The translations under genes were made by a program, and so were the position numbers. The notes beneath the pieces are model-generated. The model was not told the DNA's origin, did no database searches, and worked only from the letters and a program-made list of their open reading frames with translations. This document shows, piece by piece, positions 39,622 through 49,070 of a stretch of 64,000 nucleotides of DNA; position 1 is the first letter of the stretch, and each line of letters opens with the position of its first letter. This DNA comes from Exobasidium rhododendri (lineage: Eukaryota > Basidiomycota > Exobasidiomycetes > Exobasidiales > Exobasidiaceae), in contig CP110630.1 in assembly GCA_026210745.1 (NCBI GenBank), positions 434,001-498,000 on the forward strand, in the 5' to 3' direction.

Positions 39622-41178
39622 CTACGGGTTGCTGCCGTTGTTGATGATCCACTCCACGATCTCCTCGAATTCCTTGTCACTCGCTCGTAGCATGACTAAG
39701 CCGTATCTACTCGGAATAAAGTCCCTCCTCAACATCTCATAGCAGTGATCAGACGTCTCCTTGCCGGTATAGGTCATAATTCGGTGTATGACCGCCTTCC
39801 TTTGTGCCTTGCTGAGCCCCTTCTGCCACGGTTTGGCTCTCACGCCGTCGTGTACGAGCAGCGTCTCCCGCTTGGCAATCTCGACACACTCCTCCATACT
39901 CGCGACGAGTATTTCCAGTGCCACTTCCGGCGCTACATCCTGACGCAGAAAGTGATCGAGCAGCTCGTCAGATCGCTGATGTGTCGCCTCTGCCAGCTTC
40001 TTAATGACAAGGAGACGCTGTTCGTTGCTCAGGCCAGTCATCCAAGTCGTGTCCGCAGTTCGCTTCATCCGGAGTATCGGGTAGATTTTCTCGATTGCTC
40101 GGTAGATTCGATCGGTGTCGCTGCTGAGAAGGTCTCTCGCCATAGGCACGTCCAGCTTCTGATTCAGCTTCTTTCGAATCGAGTCTACAACGTACGGTCT
40201 CACTTCGTGTATCCGATCGACTATAACGTTTCGCTGCTCGTCGGACAGCTTCCGGAAGATCAAGTCGTGCTCCGTCCGGTAGCTGAACTTCGTCTCTACG
40301 GGAAAAGTGTACTCTTTTGGAGGAACATATTGATAAGCGGCTGCAGAGGCGTGGTCGGGGTCCACGTCGGGAGGCATCGAAGAGAAATGCGCGGTGGCTT
40401 GAGTGGCGTATGGCTGCATGTGCGGGTGAAAGTTCTCAAGGTTTCGAGTAAGTGACTGGGGAGGACTACGATCTCGATGACGAGAGGCGCGAGAGGAGGA
40501 GGAGGAAGGCAGGCTACTCGACTTTGTGCCGGGATAGCGCAGACCAGCATCGACATTGTATGTTTGATGAACTTTCTGCTTTCTGGTGCCAGTGACAGCG
40601 CCCACTCTTGAGCCATCGATGTTGAGGCAGTGGGAGGGGTAAGGGTGGTGTCCAAGCGTCGCATCACAGTAGTCAGCGGATGCAACGGACTCCTGCCTCG
40701 CCAGCGTCTGGCCAAAGGATCCTGTCACCACCTGCTTTCCTCTCGATGCTTTTGAGCTGCTTCCCGAGTCCGACTGCCCGGTTATATCCTTCATACTCGA
40801 GCCCTTCTTGTTGCGCTGATCCTTAGATGGTGATGCTCCTTGAGAACTTTGAAGCTCAATAGGTTGATCTCGTACTTCCACCGATGGAGAGGGATGAAAG
40901 TAGTGGAACACACTCGGCGACGTGCTTCTGGACCGTGCCACCACATCGGCATCTGCGTCAAGAAAAGGTGCGAGCCTTGAGAGCCATTCTGGTGTACTAC
41001 TGCGATAGGAAGCTCCTTGCTCGTCATACAAGGGAGACGCTCTTCTGGCTGGTGCAGCCTCTTGATGCTTTTGACGGAGCAGACGCTCCTGCTTCTCTGG
41101 GCTGCTCATAGGTCGTGGCGTTGGCACCGCCACGCTAAGTCCACTGACGCAAGAAAAGAAAACCAGGGTGAGCTTCAT
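39622..41178 (-). CDS. Gene 21: secreted three-module family protein (candidate effector)
   Basis: 518 aa. The signal peptide is about 1-17 and the mature start is V-P-T-P-R-P-M-S. S-T-P-E-W-L-S-R-L-A-P-F-L-D (61-74) followed by A-D-A-D is the acidic Leu motif, nearly the same as in gene 23. The low-complexity region is Ser-rich with many Lys/Arg (R-G-K-Q-V, H-R-D-R-S-P). F-H-P-H-M-Q-P-Y-A-T-Q (250-260) recurs in gene 31. The boundary is P-P-K-E-Y. M1 is about 308-367, M2 379-440 (W-M-T-G-L-S-N-E-Q-R, E-C-V-E-I-A) and M3 450-512 (P-W-Q-K-G-L-S, Cys-Tyr-Glu-Met-Leu, R-Y-G-L-V-M-L). Confidence 0.93.
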   Translation of the reverse strand: MKLTLVFFSCVSGLSVAVPTPRPMSSPEKQERLLRQKHQEAAPARRASPLYDEQGASYRSSTPEWLSRLAPFLDADADVVARSRSTSPSVFHYFHPSPSVEVRDQPIELQSSQGASPSKDQRNKKGSSMKDITGQSDSGSSSKASRGKQVVTGSFGQTLARQESVASADYCDATLGHHPYPSHCLNIDGSRVGAVTGTRKQKVHQTYNVDAGLRYPGTKSSSLPSSSSSRASRHRDRSPPQSLTRNLENFHPHMQPYATQATAHFSSMPPDVDPDHASAAAYQYVPPKEYTFPVETKFSYRTEHDLIFRKLSDEQRNVIVDRIHEVRPYVVDSIRKKLNQKLDVPMARDLLSSDTDRIYRAIEKIYPILRMKRTADTTWMTGLSNEQRLLVIKKLAEATHQRSDELLDHFLRQDVAPEVALEILVASMEECVEIAKRETLLVHDGVRAKPWQKGLSKAQRKAVIHRIMTYTGKETSDHCYEMLRRDFIPSRYGLVMLRASDKEFEEIVEWIINNGSNP

Positions 41179-41537
41179 CTGTGACTTCTATGTTCAGGAG
41201 AGAGAAAAGGAGTGCGTCGTTCGCCGTGTGACTTCTCTTTGACTTTCAGCAAGTTCGATGAATCCTGCTGCACATGTCAACGCACAACCTCTTCATGCGT
41301 GCAGTCCAGAGGATGTCCTTTCATGTTTCCTCTCAGGAACGTTGTCAGCAGGAATGCAGTCTCCATCTCTCTCCGACCTGATATGCGCAGGTATCTGTCA
41401 TGCAAGGTAGCATCTGAAGAGACGGTAAAGGTAGGAAATAAAGCGTCTCCAATCACACATCAAGCGCTGAGGACAGCTCTCCTGCCATTTCTCTCACATT
41501 ATATCTCATTATGCCTCCTGTCAACTACGATACAACC
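41179..41537. other. Intergenic spacer, genes 21-22
   Basis: Gene 21 promoter side; no TATA-like element within 150 bp of the ATG and nothing else recognised. Confidence 0.45.
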
Positions 41538-43130
41538 CTACATCGGCGGCATGCCCGATTGAGGCCGTCGAAACCATCGCAGGATGTGCCTGAACTGCAA
41601 GTCGTCCGCGCGAAGGATCGCAATCCCGTATCCACTAGGGACGCTCGGTTTGCCCAATATCTCCCATATCTTGGCACGATCTAGTCCGCCGTACCGCATC
41701 AACCTGTCCTCAATGGCGAGCTTCTGAATGTGACTGACTCCGTTCTGCCATACTCGCTGTCTCGCATTCTCCCTTGTCAAGAAGTTGCAGGTCGTGGCTA
41801 TCTCTCGACAGCCGTCCATGGTGGCGTGATAGATCTGGGATGCCAAATCGGGTCCTGCATGATTCTCCAGGATGAGATCGCGAAGATAGTCTGTCCTTTG
41901 ACCTGTTGCATCGGCGAATTTCTGGATGATCAAACGACGTTGTAGGGGTGTGAAGCCTGTCATCCAGGGGAAACGCCCCTTCCTGATCCGATTATCAGGG
42001 AACCACTCCTCTATCGCCGCCTCTACGACGGTCTCTTCTGCACTCAGGAGTCGCAGAGCATAGTCGGCTTTCATGAAGTTTTTGAGCCTGGCCTGGATGC
42101 GATCATGGAGCCACGGTCGAATCTGGTGGACACGGTCGATGATGCTCACTCGCTGATCTTCTGTGAGGAGGTGATAGACGAGATCGTCATTGGAGTACGG
42201 AGCGCGAATCGCAGCGTCGACGGGCAAGGCGTATTCGTACTGGGCGACGTAGTGGGGAATGGCCTTGGGAACGTACGAAAAAGCCTGCTTGGCGATCTGA
42301 GCGATGTACTGCTGCTGTATCTGTTGTGTGAGAAGAGATTGTTGTGCGTGGCTTGTACCTGGCTGATGTTCGACGGTAGAAGGCTGCACACAGGAGAGAG
42401 AGGAAGAGCTTTGGCCTGCTTCATTCGCGGCACTATAAGGGAATACGAAGTTTGATTGTGGCCAGTTCGTGAGTTGATTGTAGCTATGCAGATCGTGGGA
42501 CAATGTTGAGCCATATTGATCCGAGGTCAAGTCGGGAAAGCCGGAACTGTGGATCGGCTGGCCGAATTCGTGCTCATCCGGTGTGTTGGGGATGTACGAG
42601 CTGAAGTCCGGCTGACTGCCCACGTTGTGACTGTAGCCAAAGTCGTAGCTCGCGGCATTCTCATCACCCTCGTGCGTTGTGTGCTGCGGTGGATACATCA
42701 TCCCATACTCCTGCAAATTGGAGGTGCCACCCATCGTATTCATGTATCCACTATTGTGACCAAGATACTGAGCGAGATCGTTGTCCTCCTGCTGGTAGTT
42801 TGGAGCCTCTGTCGCCACATCGATAGCACCTTGTCGTTCAGCAGCATCTCCGTCATGTCTCTGCGCCTTTCGGCTACGGCGTGACACGTTGATGCCGCTT
42901 CTACGTGGGCTCGGATGGCTGGGTCGAGAGGTCATTGAACCTGAGAAAAGTGCTGGCTCGATGCGCACACTGCCTGCTCGAGGCGTCTGAGCACTAGTGG
43001 ACGACGACAAATCGGGATAGAGACGGATCTTGCCCCTTTTGTCTCCATCCATGGGTAGAGGTTTGGCGACGCTCACACTGCACAGGGTGAAAAACATCGC
43101 CAATACTACGAATGCAGTTCGATAGGCCAT
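41538..43130 (-). CDS. Gene 22: secreted three-module family protein (candidate effector)
   Basis: 530 aa. The signal peptide is about 1-22 and the mature start is K-P-L-P-M-D-G-D-K-R-G-K-I. A T-P-R (49-51) and a T-S-R (67-69) occur together, so it mixes both arm styles. An Arg-rich stretch follows (R-R-S-R-K-A-Q-R). F-G-Q-P-I-H (189-194) is a remnant of F-G-Q-P-D. Q-Q-Y-I-A-Q-I-A-K-Q-A-F (273-284) is probably helical. The boundary is A-Q-Y-E-Y. M1 is about 319-378, M2 389-450 (W-M-T-G-F-T-P-L-Q-R-R, G-C-R-E-I-A) and M3 460-522 (V-W-Q-N-G-V-S, G-Y-G-I-A-I-L). M3 lacks the Cys found in neighbouring genes. Confidence 0.93.
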   Translation of the reverse strand: MAYRTAFVVLAMFFTLCSVSVAKPLPMDGDKRGKIRLYPDLSSSTSAQTPRAGSVRIEPALFSGSMTSRPSHPSPRRSGINVSRRSRKAQRHDGDAAERQGAIDVATEAPNYQQEDNDLAQYLGHNSGYMNTMGGTSNLQEYGMMYPPQHTTHEGDENAASYDFGYSHNVGSQPDFSSYIPNTPDEHEFGQPIHSSGFPDLTSDQYGSTLSHDLHSYNQLTNWPQSNFVFPYSAANEAGQSSSSLSCVQPSTVEHQPGTSHAQQSLLTQQIQQQYIAQIAKQAFSYVPKAIPHYVAQYEYALPVDAAIRAPYSNDDLVYHLLTEDQRVSIIDRVHQIRPWLHDRIQARLKNFMKADYALRLLSAEETVVEAAIEEWFPDNRIRKGRFPWMTGFTPLQRRLIIQKFADATGQRTDYLRDLILENHAGPDLASQIYHATMDGCREIATTCNFLTRENARQRVWQNGVSHIQKLAIEDRLMRYGGLDRAKIWEILGKPSVPSGYGIAILRADDLQFRHILRWFRRPQSGMPPM

Positions 43131-43475
43131 TGTGAATGTTTGACCAAGTTGGTGTGAAGATTAGATGGGAGAAGCAGCACGGACAAGGAACAAAACCTGA
43201 ATATATGTGATCCCTTTTCGTATCAGTCCATTCGTATCTCTGTAATCATGCAAGGGCTTCTTGAGAGAGCTTTCAAGGACCTAATATTGCGATGTCAGCA
43301 GACTCGTAAATCTTATGCGCCCGTCTAAAGCTGCCTCTTGACAAGGCAACTTCTGTCTCTTCGGTCAGAATTAGGAGAGTGGAATCGGCTCGTATGGGAG
43401 CCAGTATATTGACTGAAAGATAAACCCAGCCGTGAATGATATCTATGCTCTGTATTACACGCTGTTTAGGACGAA
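43131..43475. other. Intergenic spacer, genes 22-23
   Basis: Contains the TATATT at 43200-43205; nothing else recognised. Confidence 0.5.
43200..43205 (-). promoter_or_regulatory. Putative TATA-like element, gene 22
   Basis: TATATT on the - strand, 70 bp upstream of the gene 22 ATG. A weak match, but at the spacing seen for other family genes. Confidence 0.4.
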
Positions 43476-44945
43476 TCAATTCCTCTCCTTCATCGACGAC
43501 ACAATCTTTGCAAACTTTTCGTCGGACGCACGGAGCATCATCAGACCAAAAAAGCTCGCTTTAACTTTTCGCAGATGATAGCGGCACATTTGCAAATTCT
43601 GCATTTCTGGCGTGCGCATCATCCGATCGAGTAGAGCCCTTCTCTGACTGCTACTTATACCTCTCTGCCACGGCGGCTCCTTTGCGTCAAAGGGAAGATA
43701 GAGACCGTACTGAGCAGCAATAGTCGCACACTCCTTCATGCTGACCGTGAGAATCTTGAAAGCAAGCGCGGGGGACACTCGCTTCAGGAAGAGGCCGAGC
43801 AATCGGTCGCTCCTCTGCTTTGTTGCCTCGGCGAACTTCTTGATGATGAATCGCCTTTGCTCATCGGTGAAGCCCGTCATCCAGGGGTCCCTCAGGGTGC
43901 GCTGCTTTGGCTGATTGATCGGTAGAATCATGTGAACAGCAGCGTCCATTCGAAGCACATCGTTGCTCAGTAGTTCCTTTGCTAGGAAACCAGTCAAATG
44001 GCGAGTGAGGTACTTACGCACGCTCTCTGGTGAGTATGGTCGTATCTGCTGGACGTAATCGGCCACAAACTCCCGTTGATCTTCTGTCAAGCGAAGGTAT
44101 ACCTTGTCGTGCAAATTGTCCGGTCCATCATCTGGGAATCGTGCGCTGTTCGGGACCGTGTACTCCCACGGTACAGTGTAGAAGTAGGAAGGGGAAGAGG
44201 CATTCAGCCGGGGCGAGCTCTGATAGGCCGCTGCTTCTTGTGGAGGCCACTGCGAGGATTCCACGAATGCACATCGATGAAGTGTACTGGTGTCGTGTGT
44301 TGAAACGCTTTCAAGGGGCGACGACCGAAATGTCTTGCCTTTTCCTGCTGCTGCAGAATGGCTGCCCGTCTTTAGATGCCCTGCTACTGGCGGTGATGCG
44401 ACGTTGTTGTCCTGCTTTGACATGCTGTAGTGATGGAGTACACCAGCTCGCTGTGCTAAAGGAGACAGATACCGATCATAGGGCGTGCCGAAATGATGAC
44501 CTGAAGTTACTCGCACTGGCGAATCAGACGGCGCCTGAATCACCTGTGCTGGTGACATATCTGGTGTAAGAGTTTCACTGTCGCCAGAGCGGCTGAAACA
44601 TTCTCGATGGGGATTGTGCTGCGATTCCAAAGGTGCGTACTGAAACTGATGATCGGGTGAAGAGAGAAGATTTAAGCTTGATGTGCCGCTACTGTCTTGG
44701 TCAAGAATGTCTGGGAGAAGCGCATCTAGCCATTCGGGCGTGCTTGCAAGAGGAGGAGCAGGGCTGGAGTGCGACTCGAATGTGGTCGGGCGAGGTGTTC
44801 CTACAGGTATAGATTGAGCTTGACGATGACTGTGATAGCTATGATCATTATGCCAGGTGTTCATGGGTCTTGGCGTAGCATTGACTGCGGCGTAGGTGAG
44901 GAAGAGGACTAGCAAGCAGCAATGAGGCCTATTGCATAATAACAT
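43476..44945 (-). CDS. Gene 23: secreted three-module family protein (candidate effector)
   Basis: 489 aa. The signal peptide is about 1-22 and the mature start is T-P-R-P-M-N. T-P-R-P occurs again at 50-53. S-T-P-E-W-L-D-A-L-L-P-D-I-L-D (68-82) with Q-D is the acidic Leu motif. The low-complexity region has more Pro and fewer Tyr than the + arm. The boundary is V-P-W-E-Y-T-V-P. M1 is about 282-342, M2 355-415 (W-M-T-G-F-T-D-E-Q-R-R, E-C-A-T-I-A) and M3 425-486 (P-W-Q-R-G-I-S-S-S-Q-R-R, Cys-Arg-Tyr-His-Leu). The M3 end reads F-F-G-L-M-M-L. M2 lacks one residue in its R-V-S-P-A-L-A turn. Both - arm Cys positions are present. Confidence 0.93.
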   Translation of the reverse strand: MLLCNRPHCCLLVLFLTYAAVNATPRPMNTWHNDHSYHSHRQAQSIPVGTPRPTTFESHSSPAPPLASTPEWLDALLPDILDQDSSGTSSLNLLSSPDHQFQYAPLESQHNPHRECFSRSGDSETLTPDMSPAQVIQAPSDSPVRVTSGHHFGTPYDRYLSPLAQRAGVLHHYSMSKQDNNVASPPVAGHLKTGSHSAAAGKGKTFRSSPLESVSTHDTSTLHRCAFVESSQWPPQEAAAYQSSPRLNASSPSYFYTVPWEYTVPNSARFPDDGPDNLHDKVYLRLTEDQREFVADYVQQIRPYSPESVRKYLTRHLTGFLAKELLSNDVLRMDAAVHMILPINQPKQRTLRDPWMTGFTDEQRRFIIKKFAEATKQRSDRLLGLFLKRVSPALAFKILTVSMKECATIAAQYGLYLPFDAKEPPWQRGISSSQRRALLDRMMRTPEMQNLQMCRYHLRKVKASFFGLMMLRASDEKFAKIVSSMKERN

Positions 44946-45257
44946 CGTGAGAGGATGTGGCAGAGATAAGAGTAGTTAGAAGGAAGCAGGATGCAGCAAA
45001 GCCCTCCTCGCAAATTGATTTCACCATTCCCTCTATTGCTATTGTGTCGCGCTTAAGAGCAGCTGCGGAACATACTATAGCCGAGTCGAGAAAAAGACGT
45101 TCATTTCTACGTACCTGCATGCATTTGTTCTCGGATAGACTAAAAGCGTGACAAAGGAGAGGGACGTGAATAGTGCATGAACACAAGAGGAAATGACTAT
45201 ATGAGAAGGGGTGCACACGATTGCTTCATGCTCTACACAGCTCATCCTAATCCCTTC
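44946..45257. other. Intergenic spacer, genes 23-24
   Basis: No element recognised; just over 300 bp. Confidence 0.4.
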
Positions 45258-46436
45258 CTACCGCGCCAGCCAGGCCAATAGTTGTGCAAAGTCGTGCTCG
45301 TTCGCCCGCAGCAACACGAGTCCGTATCCTTCCGGGATGGTCTTCTTCTTCAGCACTTTGTAGCACTGTTCCGAGTTTTGGAAGCCATAGCGGGACATTC
45401 GCTGCATCAACGCTCTTCTTTGCACATAGCTCAGTCCCTTCTGCCACGGCCTGTTCCGCGCTGGATCTATGATGATCAGCTGATATGTTGCAGCGATCTC
45501 TCTGCAGTGGTGCAGTGTAGGAGCGTGCAAGATGCGAGAAGCCACGCCATGGGGCACGTTCTTCTCCAGGAACAGAGAGAGAAGATCGTCGCTCTTCTGT
45601 ATCGTCGCCTCGGCGAGCTTCTTGATGATCAGCCGTCTCTCACGGTTGGAAAAGCCTGTCATCCACGGCTCCTGCGTCACTCTCTCCTTCTGTTTGTCGA
45701 ATGGGATGAGGAGGTCGATCCCTTTGTCGATCTGCTCGACGCTGCTGCTCAGGATGCTTCGTGCCATTCGCGCAGTCAGACGATCATCGAGTTTCTTGCG
45801 GATCGACTTGGCGCTGTACGGTCTGACCTGCTTGACACGATCCACCACGATCATTCGCTGGTCTTCCGAGAGTGTCTTGTACACTCTTTCGTCCAGATGT
45901 TCGTACTGAAATTGCGGGTCGAAGACGTACGTGTACTCCAACGGTGGAACATATTGCTGCAAGACGGTATTGTCACGGGGAGCGGATGCAGAAGCAAAAT
46001 CTGCAGCGTTGTGATTAGCGTGCGAGGAGCGCGTCTCTCCTGTTTGATGACTGTTCGAATATGTGATGTGCGACAGGACATCATGAGGCTTATCTTTAGC
46101 AGTGTGGGTCATTTGTGGGGTCGACGTGCTTGCATCGCTGAGGCCAAGATCTGCTGCGGTGTTGACGTCGCTGCTCGTTTGTGCTTTGTCGTTCGGCATC
46201 TGGTCGTTCCGAATATTTCCGAAGCCAGACAGGAAGTCTCTTGTTCGACTGAGACCAGTAGTAGAAGCGGAGGAGCGACTACTTCCTGTTCCTCCAAGAG
46301 GATGGGAGACAGCAGGGTGGAGCTGCCCCTTTCCCTTGTCATGTGTCGTCATTGGCATCGGAGCAGGGATAGCGACACTGACCCAGAGAGCACTGTAGAT
46401 TAAGGACAGGGCCACGTATTTCTGCTGAAGCGACAT
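45258..46436 (-). CDS. Gene 24: shortest complete three-module family protein
   Basis: 392 aa. The signal peptide is about 1-22 and the mature start is I-P-A-P-M-P-M-T, followed by K-G-K-G-Q-L. R-T-R-D-F-L-S-G-F-G (64-73) is shared with gene 20, which suggests the two are close relatives although three genes lie between them. The low-complexity region is only about 130 residues, the shortest here. The boundary is P-P-L-E-Y. M1 is about 186-244, M2 258-320 (W-M-T-G-F-S-N-R-E-R-R, H-C-R-E-I-A) and M3 330-391 (P-W-Q-K-G-L-S, Q-C-Y-K-V-L, G-Y-G-L-V-L-L). The chain stops right after M3, so M3 needs no tail. Both - arm Cys positions are present. Confidence 0.93.
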   Translation of the reverse strand: MSLQQKYVALSLIYSALWVSVAIPAPMPMTTHDKGKGQLHPAVSHPLGGTGSSRSSASTTGLSRTRDFLSGFGNIRNDQMPNDKAQTSSDVNTAADLGLSDASTSTPQMTHTAKDKPHDVLSHITYSNSHQTGETRSSHANHNAADFASASAPRDNTVLQQYVPPLEYTYVFDPQFQYEHLDERVYKTLSEDQRMIVVDRVKQVRPYSAKSIRKKLDDRLTARMARSILSSSVEQIDKGIDLLIPFDKQKERVTQEPWMTGFSNRERRLIIKKLAEATIQKSDDLLSLFLEKNVPHGVASRILHAPTLHHCREIAATYQLIIIDPARNRPWQKGLSYVQRRALMQRMSRYGFQNSEQCYKVLKKKTIPEGYGLVLLRANEHDFAQLLAWLAR

Positions 46437-46841
46437 CTTAGTGAAAGACTAGAAGGAGAAGACGCAGCTTCGTTCGATCAAGAGTGTCCTGTCAAGGAAA
46501 TGCTGCTTTGTACTGAATCGTCCGTCGTTAAGTGTCCTGCAGCTCATGCACATTCATCTTGACATTGACGAGAACTTATTCGAGGAACGTGCCTTGACCG
46601 AATCTATGCCGATCTTCAGAGCGGAAGACGATGGTAAGCGCCATTTCACAGACATCTTCTCATGCACACCCATCCAGGAACGAACAAAGACAGGACCAAA
46701 TCCAGCGGCACCACGCTCGCCATTGCGTAACACCTACACTTGTAGACGTCACCGGCCTTCATTTCTCTATGCGCATACGCTGTTCCTACTTTCTTTCGTA
46801 TCAACGTTGTATAGAGCATTGTACTTGATGCGTATATTGCC
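46437..46841. other. Intergenic spacer, genes 24-25
   Basis: No promoter element or remnant recognised. Confidence 0.4.
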
Positions 46842-48548
46842 TCACTGCTGCCTCGCCATACACCGCGTCTGTTTCAGCCATCGCATGATTTTATTGAACT
46901 GCTCGTCGTCCGCCCGCAGAATTTCCCATCCAAAACCGCTAGGCACGGACGCCATCTCCAAACACCGTGCAGCCTTGTCCGGCTTGAGGCCGCCCACTTC
47001 GATCATTCGGTGCTGAACTGCCAGCTGCTGCAAGTGGCTGATCCCGTCCCGCCATGACGAGGCACTGGTCCCTGCCCATACCTGAATACCATACGATGCA
47101 ACGATCTCACTGCATCGTGTAAGCGTAGGCGCATCGAGTATCTCCTGTGCAACTCCTTGTCTTACACCCCTTTCCACGAATAGATCGCGCAAGTATTCGA
47201 TGCTCTGTCCGGTCGCCTCGGCAAGCTTTTGCATGACCAGTCGTCTGTCTACAGAGGGGAAGCCCCACATCCACGCCTCCTTCCTCTGATCATCCGGGAA
47301 CAGCGTCTCGACTGCCCCTTCCACGACGTAGTCCTCATCGTTGAGTAGCAGGAATGCCGTGTAGGCTCGCAGATCAGTCGTCAGCCTGGATCGTATATCG
47401 TCAGACGTGTACGGTCTGATCTGCTGGATTCGATCGATGATGCTCGCTTTCTGCCAGTATGTCAAGTTATCATAGGCGAGATCGTCTAGGTTGTTGAAGT
47501 GAAAGCGACTGTCGACGGGAATAGTGTGTTCGTGTGGGGCCACAAATTGCTGGAATTGTTCTCCTCCAGGCGGTGATTGGCGAGTCTGGCGCATGATGGC
47601 AGTGATGCGGCGGGTACGACGACGGTGCCCTCTTTCTTCTTGTTGCTGCTGATGCGCACTCCCTGCCTCTTCCGTGTCTTCTGGGTGACCAAACGAATAG
47701 CGTCTCTCCTCTGATCTAGAGTCTGGAGACGATATGACCTGGGACCGGTTGCGACGCCCACTGCGATGTGCATAATGTTGCTGCCGTGGAGACGACTCGC
47801 TGTCATAGAGTTCTTCCGGTGGGTAGGAGGAGCAGGCCGTGTCCGATAGATTCTCAGGATGTTTCTGCCTTGCAAGTTGACGACGTCGATGTGTCCGATG
47901 AAGCGATGATGAGTTAATATTCTCGGCTGAATGTTCTTCTGGCGTTGACGCTCTCGACGGATTGTAGCTGCTGCTCGAATCTGCATAGAGCGAGAGCGAC
48001 TCGGTCTCACTCTCAGAGGCATAGTCTGTAGACTGCTGCTGGTGATTCGGATACTCACGGCGAGGATCGATACTCAATGAATCCAACGCCCTGTGGATAC
48101 TGAAGCTAGGCCGTAAAAGTGCCACCGTGGGATGATGTCCAATATTACCAGTGCTGTGGCTGTAGCTACGATCTCGAGAGGCCTGCGGTCTGTCTTTACG
48201 GCGATGCTGCGTCTGCGGTGCATCTCCTTCTTCGACGATCTGCCTGATCGAGCGCGTCTTAACGACTCCTCTGGTGACGGTCGCCCGAGCTGTCTGAGAA
48301 CCAGCTCGAATGGAAGGGTGAAGAAAGCGGGAATCTGGATTTTCCATCGGATGATGGCCCACTACCTCTGTGTTAATCCTGCGGAGACGAGGCGTCCGTG
48401 CCTGCAACTTGGAGGTGGGATCGAGGGCACTTCGATAATGATGTCCGTCATCCATGGGATCAGGAGAGGGCGTGGGTGATGCTGCAATGAGAGCGAAGCA
48501 GCAAGACAAGGCAGTCAGCCGGAGGAACACAACGTCTAGCATTCTCAT
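46842..48548 (-). CDS. Gene 25: Arg-rich secreted three-module family protein
   Basis: 568 aa from the ATG ending at 48548; the longer frame opens with GTG at 48620 and its extra 24 residues would precede the signal peptide. The mature start is S-P-T-P-S-P-D-P-M-D-D. T-P-R-L-R-R-I-N-T (about 52-60) links the T-P-R and I-N-T motifs. The region to the domain is unusually charged, rich in Arg, Ser and Glu, with R-R-R-Q-L-A-R-Q-K (221-229) and R-R-R-T-R-R (309-314), both NLS-like. The boundary is A-P-H-E-H. M1 is about 358-418, M2 426-487 (W-M-W-G-F-P-S-V-D-R-R, R-C-S-E-I-V) and M3 499-560 (S-W-R-D-G-I-S, G-F-G-W-E-I-L). The M1-M2 linker is very short. Confidence 0.92.
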   Translation of the reverse strand: MRMLDVVFLRLTALSCCFALIAASPTPSPDPMDDGHHYRSALDPTSKLQARTPRLRRINTEVVGHHPMENPDSRFLHPSIRAGSQTARATVTRGVVKTRSIRQIVEEGDAPQTQHRRKDRPQASRDRSYSHSTGNIGHHPTVALLRPSFSIHRALDSLSIDPRREYPNHQQQSTDYASESETESLSLYADSSSSYNPSRASTPEEHSAENINSSSLHRTHRRRQLARQKHPENLSDTACSSYPPEELYDSESSPRQQHYAHRSGRRNRSQVISSPDSRSEERRYSFGHPEDTEEAGSAHQQQQEERGHRRRTRRITAIMRQTRQSPPGGEQFQQFVAPHEHTIPVDSRFHFNNLDDLAYDNLTYWQKASIIDRIQQIRPYTSDDIRSRLTTDLRAYTAFLLLNDEDYVVEGAVETLFPDDQRKEAWMWGFPSVDRRLVMQKLAEATGQSIEYLRDLFVERGVRQGVAQEILDAPTLTRCSEIVASYGIQVWAGTSASSWRDGISHLQQLAVQHRMIEVGGLKPDKAARCLEMASVPSGFGWEILRADDEQFNKIMRWLKQTRCMARQQ

Positions 48549-49070
48549 CACTTGACAGAAACAGGAAAGAGGTAAAGGGAAAAGATTCAAAGGAGAAGGA
48601 AAGGTGATCGAGGCTGGCACACGTTCATGCCGTGAGCCATGAAAAAATGTCTATTCCTCTTCTTGCCCTCGAGCACCGCCGCTTTCTATGCGACGGCACC
48701 GCAATGAGCTGGCTGGATCAAGCCGTGTCAGCCAAAGTGTTCTGGCGTCATATCTGATTGTGATGTCCGTGACAGTGCTGCAGTAGTTGCAAGATCCTAC
48801 AGAGTAAGTATAGTGGGGAGACGATGTATAACTCGATCTCAGTAGAGTATAAAGTATGGCCATTGCCTTAGGTACACTCTCTCGTCAGGTAAGATATGAT
48901 CTTAAGAAACGACCAGACTTGACAGAAGCAACTTAATGCTGTAGGGAATTATGTCCCTTTCATGCGAGTAACGTCCTGTTGTCGTAATTCCATCCTGCTC
49001 ATGTACACTGTGAAGCACCATTGAAGTCACATACACGCACTCTTTGCTCCTTGTCACTCCTATTTCTTCA
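48549..49070. other. Intergenic spacer, genes 25-26
   Basis: No coding remnant or repeat seen in about 0.5 kb. Confidence 0.4.

Noticed and set aside
45282-46403. 373-codon open frame on the + strand opposite gene 24
   Set aside because: It mirrors gene 24 almost fully, has no signal peptide or family motif, and long antisense frames arise from the codon bias of the real gene.
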